From Undaria pinnatifida (Eukaryota > Sar > Phaeophyceae > Laminariales > Alariaceae), in assembly GCA_012845835.1 (NCBI GenBank), contig JABAKD010000107.1, positions 165,021-229,020 on the forward strand: a stretch of 64,000 nucleotides of DNA. Direction: 5' to 3'. This document shows, piece after piece, positions 45,752 through 57,455 of the stretch; position 1 is the first letter of the stretch, and every line of letters begins with the position of its first letter. The notes beneath the pieces were generated by a model that did not search any database, had not been told where the DNA came from, and saw only the letters and a program-made list of their open reading frames with translations. Made by a program: the position numbers and the translations under genes.

Positions 45752-46098
45752 AATCCACGGTAAGGGGAGAGTTGCAGCAGATTCTAGAAATTTTCTGAGG
45801 TCCTCGAACGCGAGGAGCTCGATATCTCGCCCGAAAAATGACTTCGAAGGTATTCCTTTGCACAACCCAACCAAGCTGCACTGTCAATATGCCTTGAGTA
45901 GTTCTAAAACAATGTGTACCACACTCGTGAAATTTCTTCACTAACCGGCTGTCCCCTCACATGAGGAGGTCAATTGGCCAGAAGGTATACATTTTTTTGG
46001 CTCACTAACCGGCAGTCCCTCACATGAGGAGCTCAATTGGCCAGAAGGTATACCTTTTTTTGGCCGAAAATCTGCAACCCCTACCGTGGGATGACTCT
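45752..46098. mobile_element. MITE-C copy, longest
   Basis: Inverted ends 'ccacggtaaggggagagttg' and 'caacccctaccgtgggatga'. It has the shared 'gcgaggagctcgatatctcg' block and an internal ~64-bp duplication ('cactaaccggc(t/a)gtccc' to 'aaggtatac(a/c)ttttttt'). Confidence 0.8.
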
Positions 46099-46352
46099 TT
46101 GTTTCCATCTATCGCGACCGAAAGGCAGTGACTACATACGGGGCCCGAGAGTGTATTTGTGCTTGTTGCCCTGACTACGTGGCCAGGTACACAACAACAG
46201 CAGCAGCAGCAGCAGTTTGGGGATCGAGCTCACGCATTGGTCTGGGCGTGGGAAGAATGTGCATGGCCACCGGCGCTTGGTCACCTTTTCATGTTTTGGT
46301 GCCGATATGGTATGTACGACCGACTCTAAATTTTTACTTGTATCATCGCACG

Positions 46353-47950
46353 CAGTGTTGGGCGCCGAAACCGATTTTGGTGTCTCATGCCCGGTGTTTT
46401 AAACCGGTTTTTGTAACCGATAACCGGCCATTTCCGAACCGATTGTTCGGTTATTTAAAATTATCCAACCGGACAACCGGTTCGATTATTTTCCGGTCGA
46501 TTATGGCGTCTCCCATCCCGTACCCCCATGTAACACCTCTGTACATATCTGTATGTAAACCCCGACGTGTATGTCAGCACGTGATCATAGTATATGGTCG
46601 TGAGATTTTGATGCATCATTGGCGTGATGCGTGATGCGCGCGATGGATGGATGGTTGGCAATCTTGTGAGCCATCAAAGCTAGAAGGTCGTCAATGACGC
46701 GATCAGTCATGTATGAGCCAATGAACCAACACGAGCAGAGTGCGTTCTCCTATGCATTGATTTCTCTTCTAGTACGTGGTTAACGCCTCATTACAGCCGG
46801 AAGGCCTTTCTTTTTACAAATATACTTGAAGTTAGTATAGAGAGGGATTTTGGGGGGGCTCCAACGGGGTGCAATGGCACGGCAGGGGGGGGGGGGGTTA
46901 GTACCCCCTTTTGGGCACTTTTGTTTTCCGTGGCTCGGCGTCACTAGCACGAGTTACCGATCCCCCCCCCCCCCTGTTCCGTGCGTGCTGTTGAAAATTT
47001 CTCGATATTAATTCGAGATCAAGGTATGGGTATCTACGCTGCACCAAAAAAAAAATCGCCGAACGTGTGTGTTTTTGTCTAAGCGAGGTACAGAGTCACT
47101 GAAAAATGGGGGTATGCTCCCAACGTAGCCTTCATCAGGGGTCAAGCTCGACGATGATTTCATTTTTCTTTCCCTCGTCGGGGAAGAACTGAACCTCGAG
47201 CATTTTGTCTTCATTCAGCGTGTGTCGGTTTTTTTTGCAGTGGTCTTGGGAAGCCCTCTCGTCTCGCGTTTTGTATTGGAAACGAGAAGACGGGATCTCC
47301 GAGCTCGCCGCTCCTGCTGCATGCGTTTCTTCGTGGTCCATGCTCTGCACCCTGTGCTCGCTTGCTAGCTGAACGCTGTACGCCAATGATTCATGCCGAA
47401 TGGCACAACAAGATGATATGCTGTTTTTGCACGCGATGTGTGTTGTTCGCCTTGCGATGGATGTGATACGGATATATACGGTGATTTCTCGTATAAATTC
47501 GTGGGGACATTTCTTGTGCATAAATTGACTTGCGGAAAGCACGAGAGCGTGAGTTAGCAACACTCGATGAAAAATCGACGAGCAGTGGGATTGCTGAACC
47601 CTATGCACGATAAAATTTTGAAGGCAAGAACCGGGGGGAAGAAGGGACGACACCTGTGACCACGGCTTGTCCAGAAGCTGAAAAGTAGACGTGTGAAAAA
47701 AAAAAGAAAGTAATGTGCCGGCTGACGTGCACTCGAAAAATACCGGGGGGGGGTTCATGGTGGAGTGCGAACTTGGCGCAAAAAATCAATTTATTGTGCG
47801 AAGTAACCGACTGAATAACCGGCCGGAAAATTCTCGGTTTCGGTTTCGGCTTCGGTTATTTCCTTCAGATAACCGAGTAGTCGAAGGCATTCTTCGGTCG
47901 GTTATTTGCTAACCGACCGAGCCCAAAATGGGCTTCGGTGCCCAATACTG
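46353..47950. mobile_element. hAT-like non-autonomous element
   Basis: Left end CAGTGTTGGGCGCCGAAACC and right end, inverted, CAGTATTGGGCACCGAAGCC: a typical hAT terminus (CAGxGxTGGGC). Both subterminal regions are dense in AACCGG/CCGGTT and AACCGA/TCGGTT motifs, as in known hAT elements. The interior is 1.6 kb without transposase and carries a SINE. No exact 8-bp target duplication was seen. Confidence 0.65.
47488..47706 (+). mobile_element. SINE, 5'-truncated copy
   Basis: Matches 30,600-30,839 from 'tcgtataaattcgtgggga' through 'gacgacacctgtgaccacgg' to the A-tail. Nested in the hAT-like element. Confidence 0.85.
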
Positions 47951-48767
47951 GTGCTGACCTACATGTAAGGCGGTATTTCGGGGTAGGGGATAAGGGACGC
48001 CGTAACCGAACCGGAAAATCGCGTGTCATCACGGTTTTAGGAGGTCATAATGTTCGAAATTTGAAATCGTATGCGACAGCAGCCGGTCACGATTTTCAGG
48101 CAATATCTGATTGCAAGCGTTGAGTTGAGACATGTGGCGGGAGGACGAGTTCTGCAAGTAAGTGGTGTTGAGTGAGGCTTGTTGTCTTCGCAACAAATCG
48201 GTTATTTCTACCCAACGCCATCCCGATTCTTCGTCTTCTATAAGAGAGAGATACGTATTGTGGGGGCTCACAGATTGTGAAGCAGAAATACCAAGAGCAA
48301 CCAATCGAAAAATGAACAGAGGGAAGAAAAATGAGACGTCAGCGTACCGGTCACGAATAACGCAGACACAAAACCAACCCGAGGAGTGGATTTCAACGGT
48401 AAAAACGTGAGAGAAAAAGTGCAGAAGAAGAGAGGGTTCATTCTCTGTGGAATGGGACATGCATAAACATGACAAACAAATGTGCGCACATAAAGACGCA
48501 AAATGAGACAGGAAGACCGAACAAATTAACCCTCTCTCTCCGTTGGATGCCCCCAATTTCTCATGTGCCGCGTAGGCTTTGGAAGAGTGGGTGTGGTGTG
48601 CATCACTATTATTGTCGAACGCGAAGAAGGAAGAGCAGGAGGGGCAGATAGAGGGAGAGAGAAAACGAAAAAAAACGAACAAAAAAAAGAGAGCAATAAA
48701 AGGCCAAGCAACAACACACTGTAAGAGAAGCACGATCGGCACACACACTTTTCCAGCGCTCTGGTGA
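47951..48767. other. Interval with motif-free ORFs
   Basis: A 239-codon minus-strand ORF (48,029-48,748) is the longest non-repeat ORF here, but it is Phe/Ser/Cys-rich, lacks a recognisable domain and has no flanking exon structure. Confidence 0.35.
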
Positions 48768-49025
48768 CTAGACGCGCCTGCAGGTGGCTAGCCACGCGGT
48801 CTGCCACCTCTCGTTGCCCCCGACAGCGGCCTCCGATTTCAGCGCTGCAACCGCTGTCGCCTCCCCCAGGGAAAAACGAAGGTGAAGAAGCAAAATAACA
48901 AGCCGGACAACAGAAAAAGAAAAAAGAAAAGGGGGCACCAAATATTTTCGCACAGGTTCCATACGTTCGTCGTACATCTTTGGTGCCTTGCCACACACGA
49001 TCTGCCGGTTATCTTCTGCTTTCAT
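48768..49025 (-). CDS. Unrecognised short coding candidate
   Basis: Minus strand from ATG 49,025: 'MKAEDNRQIVCGKAPKMYDE' begins a coding-like segment. It is followed by a T-rich, intron-like stretch and then 'VAALKSEAAVGGNERWQTAW', ending at TAG 48,768. An intron between the two segments (acceptor GGCGACAG near 48,860) is conceivable. No family recognised. Confidence 0.25.
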   Translation of the reverse strand: MKAEDNRQIVCGKAPKMYDERMEPVRKYLVPPFLFSFSVVRLVILLLHLRFSLGEATAVAALKSEAAVGGNERWQTAWLATCRRV

Positions 49026-49619
49026 CGGCGACAGCGGTATCAGTGCGGCTGCCCCCCCCCCCGCTCCTTCCCCCCTTCTCCTTTCTCGCCCTAGTTATTT
49101 CCGTCGTCGTTTGCATGCCGTAACCTGCTTTTTCCACCTCGGCCCTGTGCCACCTGTGGCCATGAAACCATCCGCCGCTTTGACGATCCCGCTCGGTACG
49201 AACGACGTGCCGGCCTGTTTTAGCGGTGGTGGGCAGCAGTAGCACCGTCTCTATTCAGCACGAACCAAATAACATGAAAAAAAAAAAGCATATATAGATA
49301 TATAGTTGCACAAATTACAAACAAACAAACAAACAAACAAACAAACAATAAGTAATGTTCGTACTAACAGTACTACAGTTTCGACCCTAGCGGGGATATC
49401 CTCCTCAAGTATCCCCTGCTTTTGAGGAGGAGGGAAGCATAATTACGAAATTACACGTGAGTAATCAAGCAGCCCCCGAAAAATCAACAGCGGTGAGAAT
49501 TACGTTACGTATTATCATAGTGTATAGTATATACTGGGTTGCATGCTGCATCTAACATCAAACCTTCTAGAATAGTAAACATTACAAGCCAGATGATATA
49601 AAGGGATGTCTTATTGCTT

Positions 49620-51240
49620 CAATCGTCAGGTTTGTCCCCTTTGAGAATTTATAGTTTCCGCGCACATATTGAAATGTCTCGCCCCCCGCCCCCCCCCCCC
49701 CCTCTCCTCCCCCTCCACTGACCTCTTTTTCATAACAAACCCCAACCCTTTCCCCCCCCCGCCCCTCCGTCCCCCGATCCCCCCCCCCCCCTTCCGCCTA
49801 GTCTGTCCAAACGCCCCACTCACAATCAAAATCGGCCTGAGTAATAAATCACCTATACGCAGTTGATACCACGTCATTATCTTTCTGACCATCCATGACG
49901 AAGGGTTCAATCATCCCCCCCCCCCCCCCCCCCCCCCCCCTCCAACGCCCCCTCTTTTCCGACCACCTACACGATCGCCTAGACCTAGCACCACGCGTAT
50001 AACAAGCTGCTACATATCTTTGATCTCACAGCCGAAGTGTATTTGAATATTATTTGTGACCTAAACCTCCTAAACCCCCCCCCCCCCCTCTTGCTCTCCC
50101 TTACTCAAACGCCCCACCAAATATCAAAATCCGCCACATTAATAAACACTTCACGCACAGGATATCACCTCATTATCTTTCGAGAGCCATCCATGCCGAT
50201 GTGTTTCCCCCCCCACCCCCCCCCCTCCAACGCCCCCTCTTTCCCGACCACCTGCACGATCGCCTAGACCTAGCACCACGCGTATGACAAGCTGATACAT
50301 ATCTTTGATCTCACAGCCGAAGTGTATTTGAATATTATTTGTGACCTAAACCTCCTAAAAAATCATCCCCCCCCCCCCCTCTTGCTCTCCCTTACTCAAA
50401 CGCCCCACCAAATATCAAAATCCGCCACATTAATAAACACTTCACGCACAGGATATCACCTCATTATCTTTCGAGAGCCATCCATGCCGCTGTGTCCCCC
50501 CCCCCCCCCCCCGCCTCGAACGCCCCCTTCTTCCCCATCACCCGCACCTTCGCCTAGACCTAGCACCACACGTATAACAAACCCCTCACCTAAAGCCTTC
50601 CCCCCCCCCCCCCCCCTCTCCCCCACCCCCCACCCCCGCCCCCACCCCCCACCCTCCCCCCCCAACCCATCCCAACCCCACCCCCTCGAACACTCCACCC
50701 TCTCTTTACTCACTGATTGTACGACTTACCCCAGGATATACACGATAAACTGATGTATTATTTCCAAAAATGTCACATTTATCCCCTCGAAATAATGTAT
50801 AGTTTCCAGGCACATATCGAGCTGCCCCCCCCCCCCCCCCCGCCCCCAATAATATACTGGTGCCAAAACCGTCAGATTTATCCCCTCGAAAGGATTTATA
50901 GCTTACATGCACAAATTGCCCCTTCCCCCCCCCCCCCCCCCCCCCCGCCCCCCTCCAAACCCGCTCGCTTTTGATCACAACCAGGCCCCCCCTTTCCCTT
51001 CACAGCTGCCAGATTTTGTCCCCCTCAGAAACGGGTTTTATAGTTTCCGCGCACAGACTGACTAAAATCATCCTGTTGACCCTGATAGCTACACTGTAGC
51101 TGTAAGGGGAGTCGCCGACCTATATCCTTAATGAGGACACACAACTCGTAATGCGCGCGATCGGAGTATCACACACAGCTTGCAAAGATGAGTTTCGACG
51201 AAATCTTCGATCTCACAGCTGGAGTGTATTTTAATTTTTA
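49620..51240 (-). repeat. Family B cluster with tandem modules and C runs
   Basis: Minus-oriented. The block 'cgcctagacctagcaccacg' to 'attatctttcgagagccatc' is duplicated in tandem (about 285-bp period; compare 50,021 and 50,306). Additional modules contain 'accgtcagatttatcccctc' and 'tatagcttacatgcacaaat'. At least seven C runs of 10 or more bases lie at equivalent module positions. The distal end is 'cacagctggagtgtatttta'. Confidence 0.9.
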
Positions 51241-51439
51241 TAATATTGTGTGCACGAATATTTCTGGCCGAAATCCAACATCTGTCTCTGTTTTCTGCTT
51301 CCGCGCCTAATAAGGCATACAGTTTACAACAATTATTGTCTCCCAGCCCGAGTTCATTTTCATAGCTAGATACTTGTCGTATTATCTTTAGATAATTATT
51401 TTTCACCCGGTACATGATTTATTGTGTAATCATCTCGTG

Positions 51440-52060
51440 TTGTTGAGGCCACTGTTTATGGAGCAACGAATCTCGATCTTCTTGTTTTTCTCCAGATCTT
51501 TCCTCTTTCCTGCGGTATCTACAAGTAAGTATTGTGAGTCTGTTTCCCGCGCGGAGAGCTCAAAACCGGCCAGATTGTCTTGCAACAGTCAGTTGGCTCT
51601 TCGAGCTCTCCTTCACGGCTTTCCGGCAAACGTATACGTTGCTACAGGAGCGGTTACACTTCGAATTATTTCCCAACAAGAAGAAGAGAGAACCAACCAA
51701 CGTCCATCTATCTGCAGAGAAAACAAATCATGTTCCGTGTGTATTTCTGGCCAGCTATAATATTTATGTGGAAAATAGAAAATAACGGGAATTTCGATGT
51801 ATTTTTGAATGACTCTGATCCCGCCATTAATTACGCCAGAGTAACTTGTTATTTACTCCTTCAGCAATGACTACTTTCGCCGGAAAGCCCTGGGAGATAG
51901 GGCTCGAACAGATACTTGTACCCAGGAGAGTGGCCGGTTTTGTGCTCTTCGCGAGAAAACGTGTGATGGCTTAAAGAGGTAGGAAAGCGTGAAGATCTGG
52001 AGAAAAAAAACAAGATCGATCGTGATTCGTTGTTCCATAAATCCTCTGGTCTGCTACTAA
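51440..52060. mobile_element. Element with ~150-bp terminal inverted repeats
   Basis: The left arm ('tggagcaacgaatctcgatc', 'tttttctccagatctttcct', 'gctcaaaaccggcca') and right arm ('tggccggttttgtgctcttc', 'agatctggagaaaaaaaaca', 'gattcgttgttccata') are inverted copies. About 620 bp, no transposase; a foldback-like non-autonomous element. It sits between inward-facing family B termini. Confidence 0.75.
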
Positions 52061-52144
52061 TGGTAGATTTTTTTTTATCGTATGTGCCTGGTAAGTGTAA
52101 CACGAACACCCCTCGTGTGGTGTTTAATATTCATATCGTACGAA

Positions 52145-52880
52145 CTAAAAATAAATTGCAATACACTCCATCGAGCTGTTGAGATCGAAGAATTCCTCGA
52201 AACCCATGATTATGCAAGCTGTGTGTGATGCTTCGATTGCGCGTATTACTGTGTGCGTGTCCTCGTTAAGGATATAGGTCGGCGACTCCCCTTGGAGCTA
52301 CAGTGCAGATTGTACCAGGGTCAGCAGGGTGATGTTAAACAGCCTGTGCACGGAAACTGCAGAAGAACCCGTTTTTGAAAGGGACAAAATCTGGTGGCTG
52401 TGAAATTCATCAGTTTATTATGTATATCCTTGAAGTCATATAATATTTCGGTGACGGGAGGGCGGAGTTTTTGAGGGGGTGGGGGGGGGAGTTCCAAACA
52501 TTTTCAGGTCGCATAAATGTATACCAAGTAGGGGTTTACTGCACGCGTGGTGCTAAATCTAGGCGATGGCGGGGGTGGCGGGGGAGGAGGGGGCGGGAAG
52601 GAGGTGAATTTATACTTGAAGAACATACAAATTAATTGGAGGTACTACTGCATGGGTGGCTAGAAAGTTAAAGAATGCCTCGTAGGTGGTATCACCTGTC
52701 GTGCAGCGTTTATTATTCTGGTGAGTGTCGATCTTAGGTGGGGCGGCGGGGGAGGGGAGTGTGGGAGGGGGGGGAAAGGAAACAGAGGTGGATGCGAAAA
52801 AAAATATTCTACCTGCGCGCTAAATGCAGACGCCCCCGGTATTTCAAAGATAAACTTTGAGGTGGATGCGAGGGAAAATG
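52145..52880 (+). repeat. Family B copy, plus-oriented, diverged
   Basis: 'caatacactccatcgagctg', 'ggtcggcgactccccttgga', 'ggtgctaaatctaggcgatg' and a G-rich tail with 'gaggtggatgcgaaaaaaaa' that matches 9,225. Confidence 0.8.
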
Positions 52881-53329
52881 TTTTCACGCGACGCTGTTTT
52901 ATTGCGTTAATAATGCTATCAATAATAGTGGTTTTCTTATTTATGGTAAATGATCCGAACCCAAAAAAAAAAAACGAGAGAAAGAAAAACAAAATTGTAC
53001 GTGCTGCCGTTAAAATACAGTAATAATAGTAGTACCGAATTTGGATGCTGACTTTCTGTGCGGTCTGCTTGCTTCGCCGATTGGCTTTGTGTGACGGCAT
53101 CACAAGCAGCGATCAGTGGGCAGCACGTGCAGAGCGCGCTATGCAGTAACATTTGAACCTGCTGAAACAACACGTTCGGGCAAGTCTCCGGTACAATGGC
53201 ATACTATCAAATATATATATGAGTTTTTTTGACGTCACAATCAGTTTGATGATCTCACGGCTCGATACGTGTGCCTTTTTTCATTATATTTTAAACTCTA
53301 ACGTATGATATTGCTATGATATAATATAT

Positions 53330-53790
53330 TTAGTTTCCAGGCACATATTGAGCTGCCCCCCCCCCCCCCCCACCCCACCCCCCCCGCCCCCAATAATATA
53401 CTGGTGCCAAAACCGTCAGATTTATCCCCTCGAAAGGATTTATAGCTTACATGCACAAATTGCCCCTTCCCCCTCCCCCCCCCCCCGCCCCCCTCCAAAC
53501 CCGCTCGCTTTTGATCAAAACCAGGCCCCCCTTTCCCTCCACAGCTGTCAGATTTTGTCCCCCGCAGAAACAGGTTTTATTGTTTCCGCGCACAGACTGA
53601 CCAAAATCACCCTGTTGACCCCGATAGCTACACTGTAGTTGTAAGGGGAGTCGCCGACCTATATCCTTATTGAGGACACACAACTCATAATGCGCGCGAT
53701 CGGAGTATCACACACAGCTTGCAAAGATGAGTTTCGACGAAATCTTCGATCTCACAGCTGGAGTGTATTTTCATTTTTTATAATATATTT
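53330..53790 (-). repeat. Family B copy, minus-oriented
   Basis: Modules with C runs at 53,356-53,392 and 53,470-53,487, 'accgtcagatttatcccctc' and the terminus 'cacagctggagtgtattttc'. Closely similar to 50,800-51,240. Confidence 0.9.
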
Positions 53791-53924
53791 TATGATGCAC
53801 GGCGTTTGACAAATGGTGATTATAGTATGAAGATTAATACAGGGGCGCAGAGTACGAGTAGCATCGACAAAACGTAAGTACGTACATTATTACTCCCAGA
53901 TATAATAACAGGTAGTAGACTATA

Positions 53925-55090
53925 TTATAAAAAATGAAAATACACTCCAGCTGTGAGATCGAAGATTTCGTCGAAACTCGTCTTTGCAATCTGTGTGTGA
54001 TACTCCGATCGCGCGTATTACGGGTCGTGTGTCCTCATTGAGGATATAGGTCGGCGACTCCCCTTGCAACTACAGTGTAGCTTTCAGGGTCAACAGGATG
54101 ATTTTAGTCAGTCTGTGCGCGGAAACTATAAAACCCGTTTCTGAGGGGGAAAAAATCTGACAGCTGTGGAGGGAAATGTATCCGTTTATCAAGTGAATCC
54201 TGTAAGTCGAATGACCGGTGAGGGGGGGGCGGAGTTTTGAAGGACGTGGGGGCCTGGTTTTGATCAAAAGCGAGCGGGGTCGGAGGGGGGGGGGGGGGAC
54301 TGGGAGGGGCGGACGGGCGGGAAATTTGTGCGTGGAAGCTATAAATCCTTTTAAGGGGATAAATCTGACGGTTTAAAAAAAAAAAAAAAATGCACCAGTT
54401 TATCATGGGGGGGGGTTGGGGCGGGGGTGGGGCGGGTGGGGCAGCTCAATCTGTGCGTAGAAACTATACATTATTTTGAGGGGATAAATGTGACGGTTTT
54501 GGAAAGAATGCATCAGTTTATCATGTATATCCTGGGGTAAGTCGTACAATCAGTGAGTAGAGGGCGGAGTGTTCGAGGTGGTGGGGGTGGGATGGGGTGG
54601 GGGGGGGGGGAGGTGGGGGGTGGGGGCGGGGGGGGGGGGGGGGGATGGAAGGGTTTTAGGTGAGGGGTTTGTTATACGTGTGGTGCTAGGTCTAGGAGAT
54701 GGTGCGGGTGGTGGGGAAGAAGGGGGCGTTCGGGGCGGGGGGGGGGGGGGGGGAAGCAGCGGCATGGATGGCTCTAGAAAGATAACGAGGTGATATCCTG
54801 TGCGTGAAGTGTTTATTAATCTGGCGGATTTCGATATTAGGTGGGGCGTTTAAGCAAGGGAGAGCGAGAAGGGGGGGGGGGGGGGGGTTTTTAGGAGATT
54901 TAGGTCACTAATAATATTCAAATACACTCCGGCTGTGAGATCAAAGATATGTAGGGGCTTGTTATACGCGTGGTGCTAGGTCTAGGCAATCGTGCGGGTG
55001 GTTGGAAAAGAGGGGGCGTTGGAGGGGGGGGGGAATGAAAACTACGTCATGGATGGTCAGAAAGATAATGACGTGATATCAACTGCTTTC
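53925..55090 (+). repeat. Family B longest plus-oriented copy
   Basis: Complete from 'aaaatacactccagctgtga' through four module repeats ('gaaactataaaacccg', 'gaagctataaatcc', 'gaaactatacattattttga', 'gtgctaggtctagg'), each separated by a G-rich run, to 'catggatggtcagaaagata'. Faces the 53,330-53,790 copy across about 140 nt. Confidence 0.9.
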
Positions 55091-55199
55091 AGTATATTTT
55101 AGTGTACATAGTGATGTGTCGGAGTATCAAATATGGGTTCTAAAAATATCAAAATCAGTTTGTTGATCTCACCGCTTGATACGTGCCTTTTTTCATTTC

Positions 55200-55850
55200 A
55201 TTTTAAACCAACGTATGATATTACTATGATATCATATATGTTACGATGCACGGCGTTTGACAAATGTTTACTAACCCACCCCCGCCCCCAACGCCTCCTC
55301 CTTCCCCACCACCCGCACCATCGCCTAGACCTAGCACCACGCTTATGGCAAACCCTACATCTACGCGACCTAAAGCCTCCCCCCCCCCCCCTCTCCGCCA
55401 CATTCCCCCTCCATCCCCCACAACAAGGATTTATAGCTTCCTCGCGCAAATCGAGCTGCCCCACCCGCCCCCCCCCCTGCCCCCTTTCGATCAAACCCAG
55501 GCCCCCACGTCCTTAAAAACTCAGCCCTCCCCTCACCGGATGTTTGACTTACAGGATTCACTTACTTGATAAACTGATGCATTTTCTTCCACAGCTGTCA
55601 GATTTTGTCCCGCTCAGCATCTGACTTTATAGTTTCCGCGCACGGACTGACTAACATCACCCTGTTGACCCTCATAGCTACACTGTAGTTGCAAGGGGAG
55701 TCGCCGACCTACCAGGTATATCCTTCATGAGGACACACAACCCGTAATACGCGCGATCGAAGTATCACACACAGCTTGCAAATATTAGTTTCGACAAAAT
55801 ATTCGATCTCACAGCTGGAGTGTACTTTAATTTTTGTAGTATGTAGATGA
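55200..55850 (-). repeat. Family B copy, minus-oriented
   Basis: Includes 'caccatcgcctagacctagc', C runs and the distal 'ggggagtcgccgacctacc' and 'cacagctggagtgtacttta' landmarks. Flanked on both sides by a 'tgcacggcgtttgacaaatg' / 'gcgcggcgtttgacagatgg' repeat (also at 53,797). Confidence 0.85.
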
Positions 55851-56369
55851 GTACAGGGGCGCGGAGTACGAGTAGCATCAGGCCATTAACGACAAAACCT
55901 AAGTACATTATTATTACCAGAGGTATTAATAGTACATTGTAGTGTGCATACTGTTGTGTAGTAGTATCAAATATGTGAGTTTCAAAAAAGATCAAAATCA
56001 GATTTTGATCTCACGGCTTGACACTACGTGCCTTTTTTCATTTTATTTTAAACTCTAACTGACGTATCACATGATATACTGTATTTTACGAATGCGCGGC
56101 GTTTGACAGATGGTTATTATAGTATGTAGATGAGCACAGGGGCGCGGAGTACGAGTGGTTAGCATCACGCCACTAACGACAAAAACGCGAGCACAATATT
56201 ATCACCAGATACTTCGTACACCAGGTACTAATAGTATGCTGCAGCGTGCGTAATCATCAATCATCCTCTCACCTTACTCACTACGCGTTGCGGACACTTC
56301 ACCACACATAAACCTACCCCACCCCACCTCACCCCACCCAAGTAACCCTACCCCACGTCTAGCTCGTGT

Positions 56370-56530
56370 TGCGACAGAGGTTCGTAGCGCTTTTCGATGA
56401 CGGGGCTCCTTAATTAACCCTCAATCGTCTCCAAATTCAAGTGGTTCAATTATTTTTTCTTAAAATTACACAATTTTCGTTGCGTGTCTAGTCTAGTCCA
56501 TGGGATGTTTTATCCGGCAGCGGCAACAGC
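56370..56530. mobile_element. MITE-A fragment
   Basis: 'gacggggctccttaattaac', 'tcaatcgtct' and 'ccatgggatgttttatccgg' match the MITE-A interior; the right half is missing. Confidence 0.6.
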
Positions 56531-56574
56531 AGCAGCACCAGTTTTATATATATATATATATATGTATATTTGAT

Positions 56575-57126
56575 TTTGACTATGCGTCGACGGATGATGA
56601 TGATGATGACGATGATGATGAGGATAATGATATGCCTGAATAGTCATAAATCAGGTATCAACATGTGTGTAGAATGATTGCGCAACTAAAGAAATGTTGC
56701 ACCCAACCCGCCCCCCTCCCCACAACCCACCACCACCACCACCACCACCGCCACCACCCTCAGAATACATACCAACACTACTACCACTACCATCTCTACC
56801 GGACCGCTACTTCGACCGCGGGTGAAGTAGGTCGAAAGATGGCAAGTTTCTTTCATGCCTGCGGCAGCAGCATGCAGCAGCAGCAACAGCAGCAGCAAGG
56901 TAGCAGAGCGGAGGAGGTCACCTCGCCATGTGGGGTTGTGTCGGTCAACGGTCTCTCGTCTCCCTCGCAAGCGATACGTCCAGGAGTCACTAGCTGCCAC
57001 GTCCCAACGGCCGGCCGCGGACAGCTGAGAGTCGACCCGCTGGGGGTGAGGGCAAAAAAAACTGAAAAAATATGTGGCCATACCGCCAAAAAATATGTGG
57101 CCATACCGCCGCGCGTTATCGTCTAA
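56575..57126 (+). other. Low-complexity open region (Asp, His, Gln runs)
   Basis: GAT repeats (56,590-56,630), CAC repeats (56,727-56,755) and CAG repeats (56,870-56,900) lie in a frame open over 153 codons with a potential donor (GGG|GTGAGG) at 57,043. The stretch after the Gln run is ordinary in composition and might be an exon. A 24-bp duplication with 'aaaatatgtggccataccgc' is at 57,062-57,112. No family recognised. Confidence 0.25.
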
Positions 57127-57208
57127 CCCCGCCTGTTGCTAGCGACACACGCTACTACGTACCGTGGCAAACACACCACTTATTTTGTCTCAGAGGCTCG
57201 TGTCAGAT

Positions 57209-57455
57209 GCATGTGCTACGATAGAAGTGCCCCCCCCCATTGCTTTTTTTGTCGAAGCTCCTCACACGAGAAGCGCTATAATATACTTCACGCAGGCACT
57301 GTTTTCCACAAAAGCAATAGTCAAATTGTTCTACCCGATGAGAACTCCCGTATGGTCTAGGTATGCAACTGTGAGCATATAGACTATATTGCAAAATGTA
57401 GCCACGAAGTTCAGATGGGCTTTGGGCTAAGCAACCTCTGTCGTAGCACACGTCG
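57209..57455. mobile_element. MITE-A copy, diverged interior
   Basis: TIRs 'gcatgtgctacgatagaagt' and 'acctctgtcgtagcacacgt'. The interior is not obviously that of the family, so it may be a different element using the same ends. Confidence 0.55.

Noticed and set aside
48029..48748. 239-codon minus-strand ORF as a gene
   Set aside because: No motif, hydrophobic low-complexity patches, no splice-compatible neighbours; length alone is not convincing in this base composition.
56665..57126. Confident gene with His and Gln tracts
   Set aside because: The tracts come from CAC and CAG microsatellites and the opposite strand is equally open; kept only as a low-confidence region.
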